DNA of 64,000 bases, from positions 496,001-560,000 of the forward strand of contig JAYKKI010000153.1 in NCBI GenBank assembly GCA_039881145.1. Reading direction: 5' to 3'. How positions within the stretch are numbered: the stretch's first letter is position 1; each line of letters starts with the position of its first letter. A program made the translations under genes and the position numbers. The DNA is from Druceiella hillmani (Eukaryota > Arthropoda > Insecta > Lepidoptera > Hepialidae). The notes under the pieces are model-generated. The model worked only from the letters and a program-made list of their open reading frames with translations, did no database searches and was not told the DNA's origin. This document shows, piece by piece, positions 50,927-63,070 of this stretch.

Positions 50927-52112
50927 TTCAATGTTGATTTTCAGTATGTGAATCCCTAACAGTATGATTAGTGAATAATGAATTTCTACAAAATTAACGC
51001 CAAATATATTCAATATTCAAGAACTGAAAGTAATCAAACACTTTCCTCAGCGAGCGTTAAATAGTGCACTTCGTATCGCGACGTAGATTATGGCAACATG
51101 GCCACAAGATAATGAATTGTGCAGATAGATTGTCGCAATAACGCTTACATCACTCGCTAAAACATTAAGATTAAAGCTCCAAATCCTCTCTACTAAAATT
51201 ATCTGCAATGGAATTATATTAACGGGATCATTATTGTGATATATATTTTTAAAATTGTTTTTGTGACTTAAACGGGAATGGAAAATTCCTCAAAATAATC
51301 GATGAAAAAACAGATTACTATCGAAAAGTTTAGATGAAAAATTATTGCAATAAATGGTACACTTAAAAAGAAGAATAACAACATAATATTCTCAAGAATA
51401 AGGATCAGGTACCTATTACAAATGTATTAACGAAAAATTTCGGAACGTGAACCATTATAATTAACTATTGTATTAACACTAAGATAAAATCCTATAATTT
51501 TCAACTTTTCCTTGTGTAGTTATGATAAAATCAAGTTATATTTTCAACAACTATGGATATTAGACACAGTATTGACATCTCATTTTTATTGTAAATTATT
51601 TCTTAGTCGAAAAAATCCTTGAATTATGTAAATTTAATAAAACCAAAATGACAAAGAGTTTAAACTTAATGTATGTAAAGATTGCTAATAAAATTATTAA
51701 ATATTTGGTTTTCCGACTTAATATTTCCAAAAATCAAGCGGCACATAATAACGTCAAAATAATGTATCCGCATATATAATTAAAACAAATTATGTTAAAA
51801 ATTGTACCCGATACATTTTTACTTTCTTCTTTTCAAAAATGATTGAGAATTGTTATACAGATCTTTGCTCACTATAATGCACAGTATTATCTGTGTCAAT
51901 AATAGACACGTTTATGTTATATATGTGTGTTCATATAGAGGTGTAATAAGGAAAGTGTCTAATATTGATATAGGTGAATCTGTATCGAATTGAATATATT
52001 TGAAGCTTGTTTCTGTAGAACTGTGTATTTTTCTGGATTGTTTTCGCAACTTTTATATTGGTTTTCTTTTCAGAAATAGTTGCGAATTTTTATCCGGTTG
52101 CCTAACATCACT
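50927..52112 (+). repeat. Large inverted repeat, left arm
   Basis: Aligns with the reverse complement of 54555-55532 over its length. Anchors include AATGTTGATTTTCA, CCCTAACAGTATGATT, AAACACTTTCCTCAGCGAG, TTAAATAGTGCACTT and TATCGCGACGTAG. Further anchors are TGAATTGTGCAGATAGATTG, AAAGCTCCAAATCCTC, CGGAACGTGAA and GTATCCGCATATATAATTAA. The last are CAATAATAGACA, GGTGTAATAAGGAAAGTGTC and CAGAAATAGTTGCGAATTTT. It contains about 250 bp (about 51502-51762) absent from the other arm. No coding sequence is recognised. Confidence 0.9.
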
Positions 52113-52171
52113 CAAATATGGATAAAAGGTTTATGTTACGTAAAATAAGTACTTTTTCTTAGAATGTATAT

Positions 52172-52228
<57 letters not shown>

Positions 52229-52627
52229 CACGGTATTGAGGTTGATATATCTTGTTCATTGTGTAGCTGATTAATTATATCTCATGCTTTCAAAAATACG
52301 ACTTAACTAAATAAACAAAATGTTACTACGTGAATTCATATGTATATACCGTTGGAGATACTTAAATTATTTTAAATAACATGTGGATTTTCCTCGACGT
52401 CTAAATCAGCAGTTTTACCAATCATTATTGAATAACTTTATATTCCACTGTTTCTCTCTAAATGAATATGCGGAACAACATGTACATTTCGGGAATATAA
52501 CCATACTAACCACATTTTGTAATATATTCCTTCGTAGTAAGTTGGATATAATTTGGTCTTTGTAGGTGCTAACATGTGTCCTTCGTTTGGGAATTTATTC
52601 GATTTCTCTTCAAGTTGAATATATATG

Positions 52628-52685
<58 letters not shown>

Positions 52686-54554
52686 TATGTGTGTGTGTGT
52701 GTATTCCGATTTTATAAAAATCTTCAGTAAATTTAAAATAAAAAAACCTTTTTTTCATATTTATTCGTTAAGGTTGACCCGTCCGTACCGAGGAAAAATT
52801 AATTTATCAATAAAGAATTTTCAGTGTCATTATCTATCACGTCCTTTAACTTAATGATGTTCGGATTGAAACTTAAAATGTTTTGATAGTTTTATCAAAC
52901 CATAACACTGCACTTTCTTTAATGCCACGACGAACTCCTACTTTTAGTGCGTTCGCCTTGCAGAATTTGAAATGAACCGAATCCTTAAAATAATTTAAAA
53001 CATATGGGCAATTATGGACAGTGTATTATGAACTTTAAGCTTTTTACAGATTTAAACACATTTACTATGAAGATCAAAAACAAAAGTTAGTCATGACTTA
53101 ACAAAATTTTTATACCATTGAAAAAAAAAAAATTGACCACGTAAGCTCAGGATAATGGGAAAAGCTATAAGTTATACTTCAATAAAAATGTTGACTATTT
53201 TGCAATAAAACCATTACACCTGCTAGTATTTACTAGCAGGTCATTCATAGTTTTTCATTGAACCAAACTGTAGGACCTATGTTACTAATTCAAATTTTAT
53301 ATTGAAAATTGATGGAAATATTTTTACAATATATAATTACACATTATAAAAATACAATATAATAATTACATATAAAAGTTTCCTTTTTTCGTCACGTCCG
53401 TTTAATATTATTTTAGTTTTACATCCGGTGTTTGTATTTAAAGAAGGAAAAAATTGTTTTTCTAAACTGGAATTTTTTTATTTTTCTGAATAGCTTAGGC
53501 ACACTAACTAGTAAACATGTGTTCACGGGTCAACTGAACAATCTATATAAACTATCCTAACTTTATCCTGCATTACTTGACCTGACTGACAGCCAAAAAT
53601 AAAAAAAATTATGAACCAGTATATTCTAACAGTCATCATTATTAGGGATCTAATTACATTAGCTAATAAACTAAAATCAAACATCTATTTTATTTATTTA
53701 TTATCTCTCATATATTATATTAACGGATGAAGGCAATACGATGGCATTATTTTATATGCTCCTACATAGCCATATTTCGTGAACATGATTTAAAAGAAAC
53801 TGCACATTACGACAGCAAATATGTACATACGTAAGGAGGATATATTGGTCATAAGCGTCTGCTCCCAAAATCAGGTCCCCTATTATAAAATATGAGTATT
53901 TTATAGACAATTACTAGTATGTATTTAGAGAAATGTTAAAAACGTTGTTTTCGTCACAATTTTTATTTAAGAAATTGTTGTCAGTAATATAGTACCGGCT
54001 ATATTATGCAGTCATCCTTGAACAAATTGTTCAAACTACTTATTTACGTTGGAATTAAAAGTATTGCTTTTGTGGTAATAAATTTGCATAAGTTAAAGGA
54101 AAACAAATCAATCAAAGAGAAGCATGTTGATTTTTACCTGATTATTGTTCACCTTACTCAAATGTTTACAAACTAATCGAATATCCGAAATTTACTTTTC
54201 CTAACTTAAGCACACCTAACTGCTGTCATGTACTAAGACGGGAATGGATACATACGTGCATGGCCTTGTCAGTTAATGTGTACGACGAACTTGCCTATTA
54301 TTTTACAGGATATTACAGTGGGTAATTGTGTAATATGAAACTCGATGTATTGTTGTCAATTATTAATTCCTTTTTTTTATTTACGACCGATGCAACGAAC
54401 AATATTCTATAGTGAATATACTACTGGGTTCCTTCAAGGCGTTCATTATTTTTATTTTTTGACTATATGGAAGAGGCTAATAAATAACCAATCATACAGG
54501 AGTAACTATTGCTCCAATCGGCGACTCTGTGCATCAAAAAGGGTAGAAAATGTT
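52113..54554. other. Spacer between the large inverted-repeat arms
   Basis: About 2.4 kb with (TA)n tracts at 52179-52224 and 52619-52702 (the latter ending in (TG)n). A perfect small hairpin lies at about 53219-53244 (ACCTGCTAGTA/TACTAGCAGGT). No transposase or other recognisable coding sequence. The 115-codon frame at 54345-54692 spans the inner edge of the right arm and has a chance-like composition. Confidence 0.6.
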
Positions 54555-55532
54555 AAGCAACTTGATGAAAATTCGCAACTATTTCTGAAAAAAAATCAAC
54601 ATAAAAGTTGCAAAAGCAATGCAGAAAAATACACAGCTTTACAGAAACAAGCTTCAAATATATTCAATTCGATACAGATTCACCTATATTAATATTCGAC
54701 ACTTTCCTTATTACACCTCTATATGAACACACATATATAAAAAAAAACATGTCTGTTATTGACACAGGTAATACTGTGCATTAAAGTGAGTAGCAAATAT
54801 GAAAGATCTGTATAACAATTCTCAATCATTTTTGAAAAGAAGAAAGTAAAAATTTAACGGGTACAATTTTTAACATAATTTGTTTTAATTATATATGCGG
54901 ATACATTATTGGAAAATTATAGGATTTTATCTTAGTGTTAATACAATAGTTAATTATAATATTTCACGTTCCGAAATTTTTCGTGAATACATTTGTAATA
55001 GGTACCTGACCCTTATTCTTGACAATATTATGTTGTTATTCTTCTTTTTAAGTATACCATTTATTGCAATAATTTTGCATTTAAACTTTTCGATAATAAT
55101 CTATTTTTTCATCGATTATTTCGAGGAATATTCCCTTCCTGTTTAAGTCACAAAAACAATTCTACAAATATATATAACAATAATGACCCCTTTAATATAA
55201 TTCTATTGCAGATAATTTAGTACAAGTTATCCTAAAACTAAAACAATTAGAGCACCAAAACATTACTTTGACATGAGGATTTGGAGCTTTAATCTTAATG
55301 TTTTAGCCAGTGATGTGAGTGTTATTAAGACAATCTATCTGCACAATTCATGATAATCTTGTTGCCACGATGCTATAACCTACGTCGCGATACAAAGTGC
55401 ACTATTTAACACTCGCTGAGGAAAGTGTTTCATTACTTTCATGTCGCTAGCCATATTCGTAATCTAGGGGAGCAAGAGTTCACATCAATAAATCATACTG
55501 TTAGGGAATTACATATTGAAAATCAACATTGA
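54555..55532 (-). repeat. Large inverted repeat, right arm
   Basis: Reverse complement of the left arm at 50927-52112, diverged by scattered substitutions and indels. Just inside it (54490-54555) the reverse complement continues to match the diverged unit at 56209-56290 (GTTNCTTAA...TTTTC...TGTGCA). Confidence 0.9.
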
Positions 55533-55894
55533 GTATTTATCATATGTATTTATTGCAGGCGACTGAAAGAAACATAGTTTCAATCGTTTTCGTCTTTACA
55601 CTAATCATGATTTCACGTATTCCTTTCTTTAAACCATTTTTGTACGTTTTTATTTGTTGCTCATTTTCAGGAATCTCAACGAGTCCAAGTATAATCTGGT
55701 TGATGAGATAACTCCGTTCATCCATTCCTCATCAGCGGTTTCTAGATCCTGGATCGAATAAGGAACATAATTCAATTTTACACATTATATGTAATTCAAT
55801 GTCCTAAAGCAGGAAATTATATTGAAACTTAATTATAGTTATCAAACAACGTATCTATAATTTATGTTCACATGTAATCCTGTGAATCAATCTG

Positions 55895-56345
55895 TATATT
55901 TTTAAAGCGCGTTTTTATAAACATTACGATTTGTTTTCGTTAGAATATAATCTTGACGGCGATATTTAGTAGAAATGATTGAGACATATCGGAAGCATCC
56001 ATAACATTTTTAGTAATTTTATTTTACAGAATCACCTATATGAATAATAGATATGTTTTTTACACTCGTATACAGATTCTTATATAAGGGGGGTTATTTT
56101 TCATACAGATGATTATGTACATCACAACTGAGAATATTTAAAGCGTGTTTCTGTAAAGAAAATTATTTTTTTCTCGTTGGAATTGAGCTTTTACAGTGAT
56201 CTTTTTAGAAATGGTTGAGAATTTTCATATGGTTCCTTAATGTTTTCCGCTCAGTTTATTGTGCAGTCAACTATATGAATAACAGACGCGTTCCTGCTTA
56301 TATTCTATTTCACGTAATCGTCGACAGAGGTAAGGTAGCGCAAAC
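55895..56345 (+). repeat. Diverged ~238-bp tandem units related to the inverted-repeat arms
   Basis: TTTAAAGCGYGTTT starts near 55902 and 56139, and AGAAATGRTTGAGA follows near 55970 and 56208. ATATGAATAAYAGAYRYGTT follows again near 56038 and 56272. The same series occurs once in the left arm (TTTGAAGCTTGTTTCTGTA at 51997, AGAAATAGTTGCGA at 52074). Tandem repeats inside or next to long inverted repeats are characteristic of foldback-type transposons. Confidence 0.65.
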
Positions 56346-57434
56346 GAATAGGAAGGGAGCAATAAAACTTTTTTTATCCACCCAATGTTTACCACAGATG
56401 AACTTTTTAAAGATAACACTTTAAATAGAATACAAATATATATTTACGAATATTTGAGTGAGTTTATATTACTAATAAAAAATTTTGTAGTTACCACGAT
56501 CCTATATAGTGTATTTATGCATTTCCCATATTATGCATTTCATGTTGCCAGCCAAGTGCAACTCTGGCTAGTGCTTCAAGCATTCCGTACATTATGTGAT
56601 ACGAATTCAGAGTGAATTTATTTTATTTGTCATAAATGGTTACCAATATAAATTTCTTAACATGATAAGTATTCAGTAATAACTAATATTTTTATACGCA
56701 GAGTTGTGACATGTCCTGAATATCTCGAACTTTTCAATCAACATTTTCAATCGTTATAAGAGTTTTTCTATAATATTTTCATAAACTCTAAAAAGCCATT
56801 TGTAATCATTTTAGGTTCTGTGTATTCGGAATTAAGAGGGAGAGACCATATTTTTATTGTAAATTTTTTATCATACCTTTGAAAATACCATATGAATAGA
56901 CCTTTTTCATATTATATATAAACAGCCCTTTCAGATAATATAGCAAATTTTCAAATAGTTTTTTTTATAATTTACCTTAATTGATCCTCATCTTCTTCGT
57001 CCTAAAATTTTCATTAAATTTTTTTTATATTGGGCTATTGAGATATGTTGTAGATTAATATGGTGTATTAATATGGCCAATCTAGTTATTTACAACTTTA
57101 TCACAATATTTAAAGTTTCGATGTGAAACTGTTTCTTAGAAAAAATCATGCGAGTGATGAATATTCCATTTTTTTGAGGTACGAATTCAAAGCTATTTAA
57201 GAAGAGAAAAAACAATTTCTCGTTATCATTTATCGTTCAATAGTCCAATATTAATGGTTTGCATTGTTCATTTATACTTTAAAAGTTTCACTTATATACA
57301 CGAAAGTGTGATTTTCTAAATATTTGTCAATACAAGTACACAACTGTGTGCCACTTGTTTGTTTTTATTCCGACTAATCTAAAAAACAACATGTACATTT
57401 ACAAATTTAATCACAAAATTAATAAGTAATTAAA
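56346..57434. other. AT-rich, nothing convincing
   Basis: The 76-codon frame at 56385-56615 has no recognisable motif. Nothing else seen. Confidence 0.35.
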
Positions 57435-57436
57435 TA

Positions 57437-59025
57437 AACTCTTTTGCAAAAAAAACGGGCACTTATAGGAATAAATCATATCAGAGTTATTTTATTATTA
57501 TTTGATGCATTTTATATAGTGATATGATGAGAATATTGTTATTTATTATTGAGATATCGTTTTTACCTCCTTCAGTCATTAAAAATGCAAATAAATAAAT
57601 AAAGACGATGTAAAGTCCACAGACGAGAGTTTTCGTACTGGTAAATTAAAAATGGCTAAAGTTTATTTTTGAATATTTATTATTAATTTAACATAAAATT
57701 TGACAATTTAGTAACGAGTATGGCCTCCTCTAGCTAAAATCAACGCGCTTAATCTGCAAGGCATGCTTTCGATGACACTTTTTATAATTTCCTGAGGAAT
57801 ACGTTCCCATTCAGCAATGATCACACTTTTAAGGACCTGAACGTTTTCTGGAGCTGGTATTATGGCTCTGACGCATCGTTTGCCATTATCCCATGTGTGT
57901 TCTATCGGATTGAGGTCGTGACTTCTAGCTGACCAGTCTAACCGACGAATTCCGGCCTCCTGCATATACGCATCAACGTCTAGAGCGTTGGGCGCGAGCG
58001 TTGTCGTCCATAAAAATGGACTCGCTTCCAACTGCTGTTAATGCGGGTTGGGCATGAGAAATAAGAACTTCTGTTATATACCTTTGCGCATTAAATGTGC
58101 TATTTTCAATAAAAACTAACTCGGTACGGTCATCTTAGTTAATACCGGCCCAAAACATTACGGAGCCTCCACCGTAAGTGGTCATTTCCTCAAAGCACAC
58201 TTCTGCGAAGCCTTCTCCAGGTCTTGGTAAGACTGGCCGACGTTGATCCTCACCACTATTCGATATTCGAGCTTCATCGGAGAATAAAACACAAATCCAG
58301 TCTTGTTGAGTCCATTACGAAAAATTTTGAGCGAATCTCAATCTGGCAAATCGATGCTCACGGAGCAATGTAGGGCCCCGAGCTGGGCGATAGCTACGTA
58401 TATTGACGGCCTGAAGTCTCCTTCTGACTAACCATAGGCTTACTCGTGTAACTCTGACTTCATGGGGGTTCGGTTTGAGATCCACGTACGTAACTTGACG
58501 ATTTCGTAGCGCTTGACTGACTTTGAAGCGGTCGTCCCGTGGCTCAGTGTACCTTTTTCTTCCAGAACCGGGCTCCCGTTTCTTGGTATTGTTGGCAGGT
58601 CCTTTGGATGGCGGAACGGCTCACATTATACTGCTGAAACACATAACATTGGCTACAACCTTCTTCAAGCAGCGCAATAATTTTACTAGCTCTTATCGTT
58701 TTTTCAACCATACTGAGAACGGTAAACAGAAGTGAACTAATGCAGCAAATAGCAGAAATTTAATTAAAATTTATTGGTTAAAATGAAAAACGTAACAAAT
58801 GAGAAAGAACTTAATAAGAGTTGGATTTCACTTACCGCCAAAAAATACGTTTTTGTCAGTGAAAGAGAAGTTGCATTCAAAAAGAATAAATTTCAAATTT
58901 AGAAAGTTCATTTTATGCGCCAGAATACACTATACCTGCCAGTAACAATTAGAGTTAATACAACCGCTTAATAAATAATATTTTGTTAATAATATGACAA
59001 AACGAGTTTTTTATGCAAAAGAGTA
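57437..59025 (-). mobile_element. Tc1-like transposon, complete ends, dead
   Basis: A 1589-bp element with 20-bp terminal inverted repeats (57437-57456 and 59006-59025), sharing ACTCTTTTGCA and AAAAAAC with two mismatches. TA dinucleotides flank it on both sides (57435-57436 and 59026-59027), as expected for the Tc1/mariner superfamily. The single transposase gene on the minus strand is broken. Confidence 0.85.
57708..58711 (-). pseudogene. Tc1-like transposase pseudogene
   Basis: ATG at 58711 starts MVEKTIRASKIIALLEEGCS, a helix-turn-helix region continuing YNVSRSAIQRTCQQYQETG. After a frameshift it reads RPARGPTLLREHRFARLRFA, VLFSDEARIS (first catalytic Asp) and YGGGSVMFWAGIN, and then ENSTFNAQRYITEVLISHAQ. 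The second Asp is in IFMDDNAR, followed by a frameshift. The C-terminal 107 codons are open: DWSARSHDLNPIEHTWDNG carries the final acidic catalytic Glu, though SPDL has become SHDL, and the end RGGHTRY is the usual family C-terminus. With stops at about 58330 and 58140 and at least two frameshifts it is inactive. The implied length of about 334 residues matches the family. Confidence 0.93.
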
Positions 59026-59027
59026 TA

Positions 59028-60099
59028 TATGGACTAATATGATTAGAAACCATATTTTTATTTATTGCTTAATATTTAATTTGCATTGATTCTTTGTAAC
59101 ATCCATTGCTATTTATTTATAAGGATTTGTGCAGAATTCCTATAAGAAAATGTTGATGTCTGTATCAAATAAAAATTGGGGATGCCTAAAATCGGCTCAC
59201 TACAAAAAAAAACGAAAAAAATATTGTATATATATTGAAAAAAAAAATTAAGAAATTCGGTTATTTCGGTATGCTTCTCATAATTGAAGAAATGTTTGTT
59301 TAAATTCTGGATTTAATTAAAACATTTGATGATCGAAAAACAAAAAAAATATGTTTTAGACCCAACCGAGGTTTTAATATTATTATTCAGTTGGGTAGCT
59401 TCTGGTCGCAAACCAATACATTAGTGTATAGAATGGGCATGACTGAATACAGGTTGAAAAAATATGGTGGCCACACAGAATAAAAAAATAATATAGTGTA
59501 ACCTCAAGTGAAATAAAAATAAATTGGCCTCGTAGTGAATGCTCTAATTGTGGGAGTAAAGTAAATAGTGACTTAATTCAGTCCGAATATAAACAAAAAT
59601 TAACTCATGTGTCCCCAATTAATTATCAAATTTGGATAACCTTTTCTTATTTGAATTTCTCCACTGTAGTATTGCAATAAAATTGTTAGGATTAGTTCAC
59701 AGAAATTGAAAATACACCATAGAATTCATTAAAAATTAATTGCACACTTGCCATGTTAAAGTTTGGGTGATTAGATCTAATAATGATGAAATATTAATGT
59801 CTCTAAAATTTTGACACGACTCAGGATAACTTAAATCAACACTTTTACAAAATCAGCGTTCAATGATTGAGCTGGGATGTGGTGATAGTGACTCTTTACT
59901 GATGATTAGTAATAACCCAAGTGAGAAAATAATCAAATAAATAGGTACGTAAGTACATGAATATGAAGGCATAAAACAACGCAGATACAGTTGGTAGGCA
60001 GATAACGAAGTAAGTACGAAAATAAAAAAAATTCATAAAATTATTAAACGTTAATATATAGGTAGGTAGCTAAGAATGTATAGACAAAAACATATAGCA
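59028..60099. other. AT-rich, nothing convincing
   Basis: No ORF. The end contains GTA-rich sequence (GGTACGTAAGTACATGAATAT) similar in style to the following dispersed repeat. Confidence 0.35.
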
Positions 60100-60570
60100 A
60101 CTAAAATATTACTTGGTAGGTTGTACGTATGTACAGATATATACAGGTTTGAAGCGCTGATTATGGCCAAAAGAGGGAATATGATTTTATGTTCGTATAT
60201 ATGTATGTATGTTTATACTCGCGCATTTATGTAAGTAGATGTAAGTGAATACATTTATTTTTTACGTACTTCAAATGTAAACGATTCACACATATGGCGG
60301 ACACCCAACACCAACCAAGCTTCGCTCGACGAGCGGTCGAGAATCGAACTCCGGTCTCCGCGGTATGCTGTCCTATAAAAGGCCGTATACCGCAAGCAAC
60401 ACGCCACGGTGACGACGTTGTATTATATTTATTATACACTGCAAACGTCTATTCAATTTCAATAAATGAGATAAAATTGGTATTGAATTCATCGTAAGTT
60501 CCCGACGTTCGTGTAAAATAAAATATCATAGGCATACAAAAATGGAAAAATAAGAAACACATTGAAAAGT
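60100..60570. repeat. Dispersed repeat, copy with embedded SINE
   Basis: The left portion (AAGAGGGAATATGATTTT and GTATGTATG-rich tract) and right portion (CTGCAAACGTCTATTC, GAATTCATCGTAAGTTC) match the copy split by piggyBac at 18410-18583 and 20938-21100. The intervening ~170 bp, absent from that copy, holds SINE copy 3. Confidence 0.65.
60293..60420 (-). repeat. tRNA-derived SINE, copy 3
   Basis: On the minus strand, CCGTGGCGTGTTGCTTGCGG resembles a polymerase III box A region. About 55 bp later, GAGTTCGATTCTCG resembles box B. The right part matches copy 2 at 41340-41415 (CTCGACGAGCG, AAAGGCCGTATACC, CCACGGTGACGA). No full cloverleaf, so it is not a tRNA gene. The two opposite ~70-codon frames here are artefacts of the locally high GC. 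Confidence 0.65.
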
Positions 60571-61235
60571 ATAAAATAATGAAAGTCTGACTACTTATTT
60601 CACACTGTTCCTGCCAGAGATTTTTGGAATAGGCGCTAAGTGAAATGGAGCGTTCGTCTATGGCATATGGGTATTCATGTAGGTGAAAGAAGAGAGAAGC
60701 GTCCATTTATTTCAATTAAATCTTCTTTTAAGACGACGTAATTATACGAGTAGTAATTTTTACATTTATGCTAAATGTAGCAAGTAACAATTCTTCTATT
60801 ATATATGGAAATGAAATATTTTATGTGAGGATCACTTATTATTGCAGTGTTAATAAAGAAATTTAATATCATAAGTTAAACAATTTTGCCGAAACGTGTT
60901 AATGTTCAGGAAATGCATATAAAAAATACATTTCTATAAAATAATACACTGCCGTATAAATTACAGAGAAATGAAAAAAATATCGCATACATTCAAAATT
61001 TCATTACCTCAATTCTCACTGTAAGAATCCATAAATGGCTTTTGTAAAAAAAGTATGATGGTTTATATTTATGACTACGCGATAAAAAAAACTAAAATAA
61101 AACAAAATATTACACAAAATATTACATTCAAATAAAATGTTGAACACCATTAATACTGTTTACAATTGAAATGTTACACGGATTAAATACAAAAAAATAC
61201 GTTTATTATACTAAATTTATGTAAAATAATAATTA
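60571..61235. other. AT-rich, nothing seen
   Basis: No supported feature. Confidence 0.35.
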
Positions 61236-61718
61236 AATAATTATTTACGTATTTTTTTAACGTTTTTAAAACGGATTAAAAAAATTAAAATAATTTTTTC
61301 TTGTCCCATAAAGATTTATAACCCGTTACAGATTTATAACCACGTTGTGCTGGAAATTTGTATTTGTGGATTTTTAATACCTATGAAAAATACTTCTAAG
61401 ATCTGAAACGAAAAACGCAAGGCGCATGCTGTAGATAATAGTAATTAGTATAGAGAGAAATTGTTGAGAGAACTCGAACAACTAGTTGTATCATTAACGT
61501 TGCAATAAAATTATAAGTGACTTAGATGAAGTTGCGTCCCGCGTTTTTCGTTTTAGATCTTAGAATTATATCCGCTGTTATTAAAATTCAAAATGATCTA
61601 TTTCCTGTAAAACATGTTTGTTCAGAGTTATACATTTTTATAAGGCAAGGGGAAATTATTTTATATTTTTAGTTCATTTGAAAAATTAGAAAAATAAAAA
61701 AAATACGTAAATAATTAT
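61236..61718. repeat. Inverted repeat with ~190-bp arms
   Basis: The arm at 61236-61426 is the diverged reverse complement of 61533-61718. The inner ends are closest: AAGATCTGAAACGAAAAACG facing CGTTTTTCGTTTTAGATCTT. The outer ends are AATTATTTACGTATTTTTTT facing its complement. The spacer is about 105 bp. No coding capacity, so it resembles a MITE or foldback element. Confidence 0.8.
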
Positions 61719-61973
61719 AATCTGGTTTCTGGTGTGTGTTTGTAAATTAGCAATCTACGTTAAATATCTTAGTACTGTTAATAATTTTAACAGTAGTTTG
61801 AAATACAGAAAGCTGTTAATAATGTTAACAGTTTTCTTTATTTCAGACATATTCCATCATATACAGTCTGTGTTTTTAGTAATTTAAGTATTTATTTTCT
61901 TTACACTTTTACTCTCACTTTATTGACACTTACGATCTTATTTTAAAAGAAATACGCATTCCTTACCTTGCCA

Positions 61974-63070
61974 ACTTATGACAACCTAGTACTTCGCGAT
62001 AATTCGGACCCATTCGACCGCAGTACGGATATTTGATTGCTGAAATCTTGGATGTTGTTTTTAAATAGCTTCTTCAATCGTATGTTTGCCTGGTAGTTTG
62101 TATAATTAAATTTATAAAAAATGTTTTTCTCGAAACGATACACTCCGTGTTAGATAGTGGAAAGAAGCTGAGTATTTTTTAAATTTTTAATAGCTTTTAA
62201 AATAATTGTAAGTTCTAAAACTAAAAACAAATGTGGAGGGCTAGTTCAAAAGTCACAACTACAAAAAAGTCCTAAGTCACAACTACAAAAAACGTGACGT
62301 GTTGTGTGAGTTTTCTGAACGACACCTACTTTCTTCCCTTCTTACTATTACCTGTTACCTGCGACCCACGTTTTTCTTTATAAATCTTATAAGTATTTTC
62401 AGAGCTATCAAAAATTCACAATCGTAAATTTCCAGTACAGTATGTATGGGGTTGTATATTTGTATCGGGTTATAAATCTTTACGGATCAAAGAGAAAATA
62501 TTTTAAATTTTTAGTCCGTATAAAAACGTGGTAAGTGTGACAGAAATAAGCATTATTTTTCTTGCTCACTTATGACAACTTAATACTTTGCGATAATTCG
62601 GACAAATGCGACCGCAGTACGGATATTTGACTATCGAAATCTTCGGTGCTGCTTTCTAACTTCTTCATTCTCATGTTAGCCTGGTAGTTTGGTCTCTAAT
62701 TCAACGGCAAATTAGTATAAAAATCTGCTGAAATTTTTCATATTACTTTCTAACTTCTTCGTTCTTATATTCGCCTGATAGCTTGGTCTCTAGATTAGCG
62801 GGAAGTTGGTTACACATTTTTATTCCTAACAAACAAACAAACATTATATACACGAAATAAATTTATTATTGCATTATCATCCAGTTCTTAGCTATATTTT
62901 TAGTTTCAAGTCCTTATTTCAATAGAAAGTTTAAAACAGTTTGCGATTTGTTCTAGACAAGCAAACAAACAGACATGCTAGTGAGTTAATAACGAGTTAA
63001 TAAAACAGGTTAACGTGATAAAATAAAACGCAATTATTGAAACGATGCACTCCGTGTTAGATAGTAAACT
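61974..63070. repeat. Cluster of diverged direct repeats
   Basis: The segment at 61974-62100 (CTTATGACAAC, CGCGATAATTCGGAC, CGACCGCAGTACGGATATTT, GCCTGGTAGTTTG) recurs at 62568-62692 and partly at 62745-62815. A block GATRCACTCCGTGTTAGATA recurs at 62132 and 63039. The inverted-repeat arm recurs, in the orientation of its right copy, at 62352-62530. A 24-bp-period duplication lies at 62250-62292. Non-coding; probably overlapping copies of one or more unknown repeats. Confidence 0.7.

Noticed and set aside
58523..58735. 70-codon plus-strand ORF
   Set aside because: Antisense shadow of the Tc1-like transposase N-terminus.
60227..60497. Two overlapping ORFs of about 70 codons on opposite strands
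   Set aside because: Both lie in the GC-rich body of SINE copy 3, where stops are rarer. Neither has protein similarity I can recognise.
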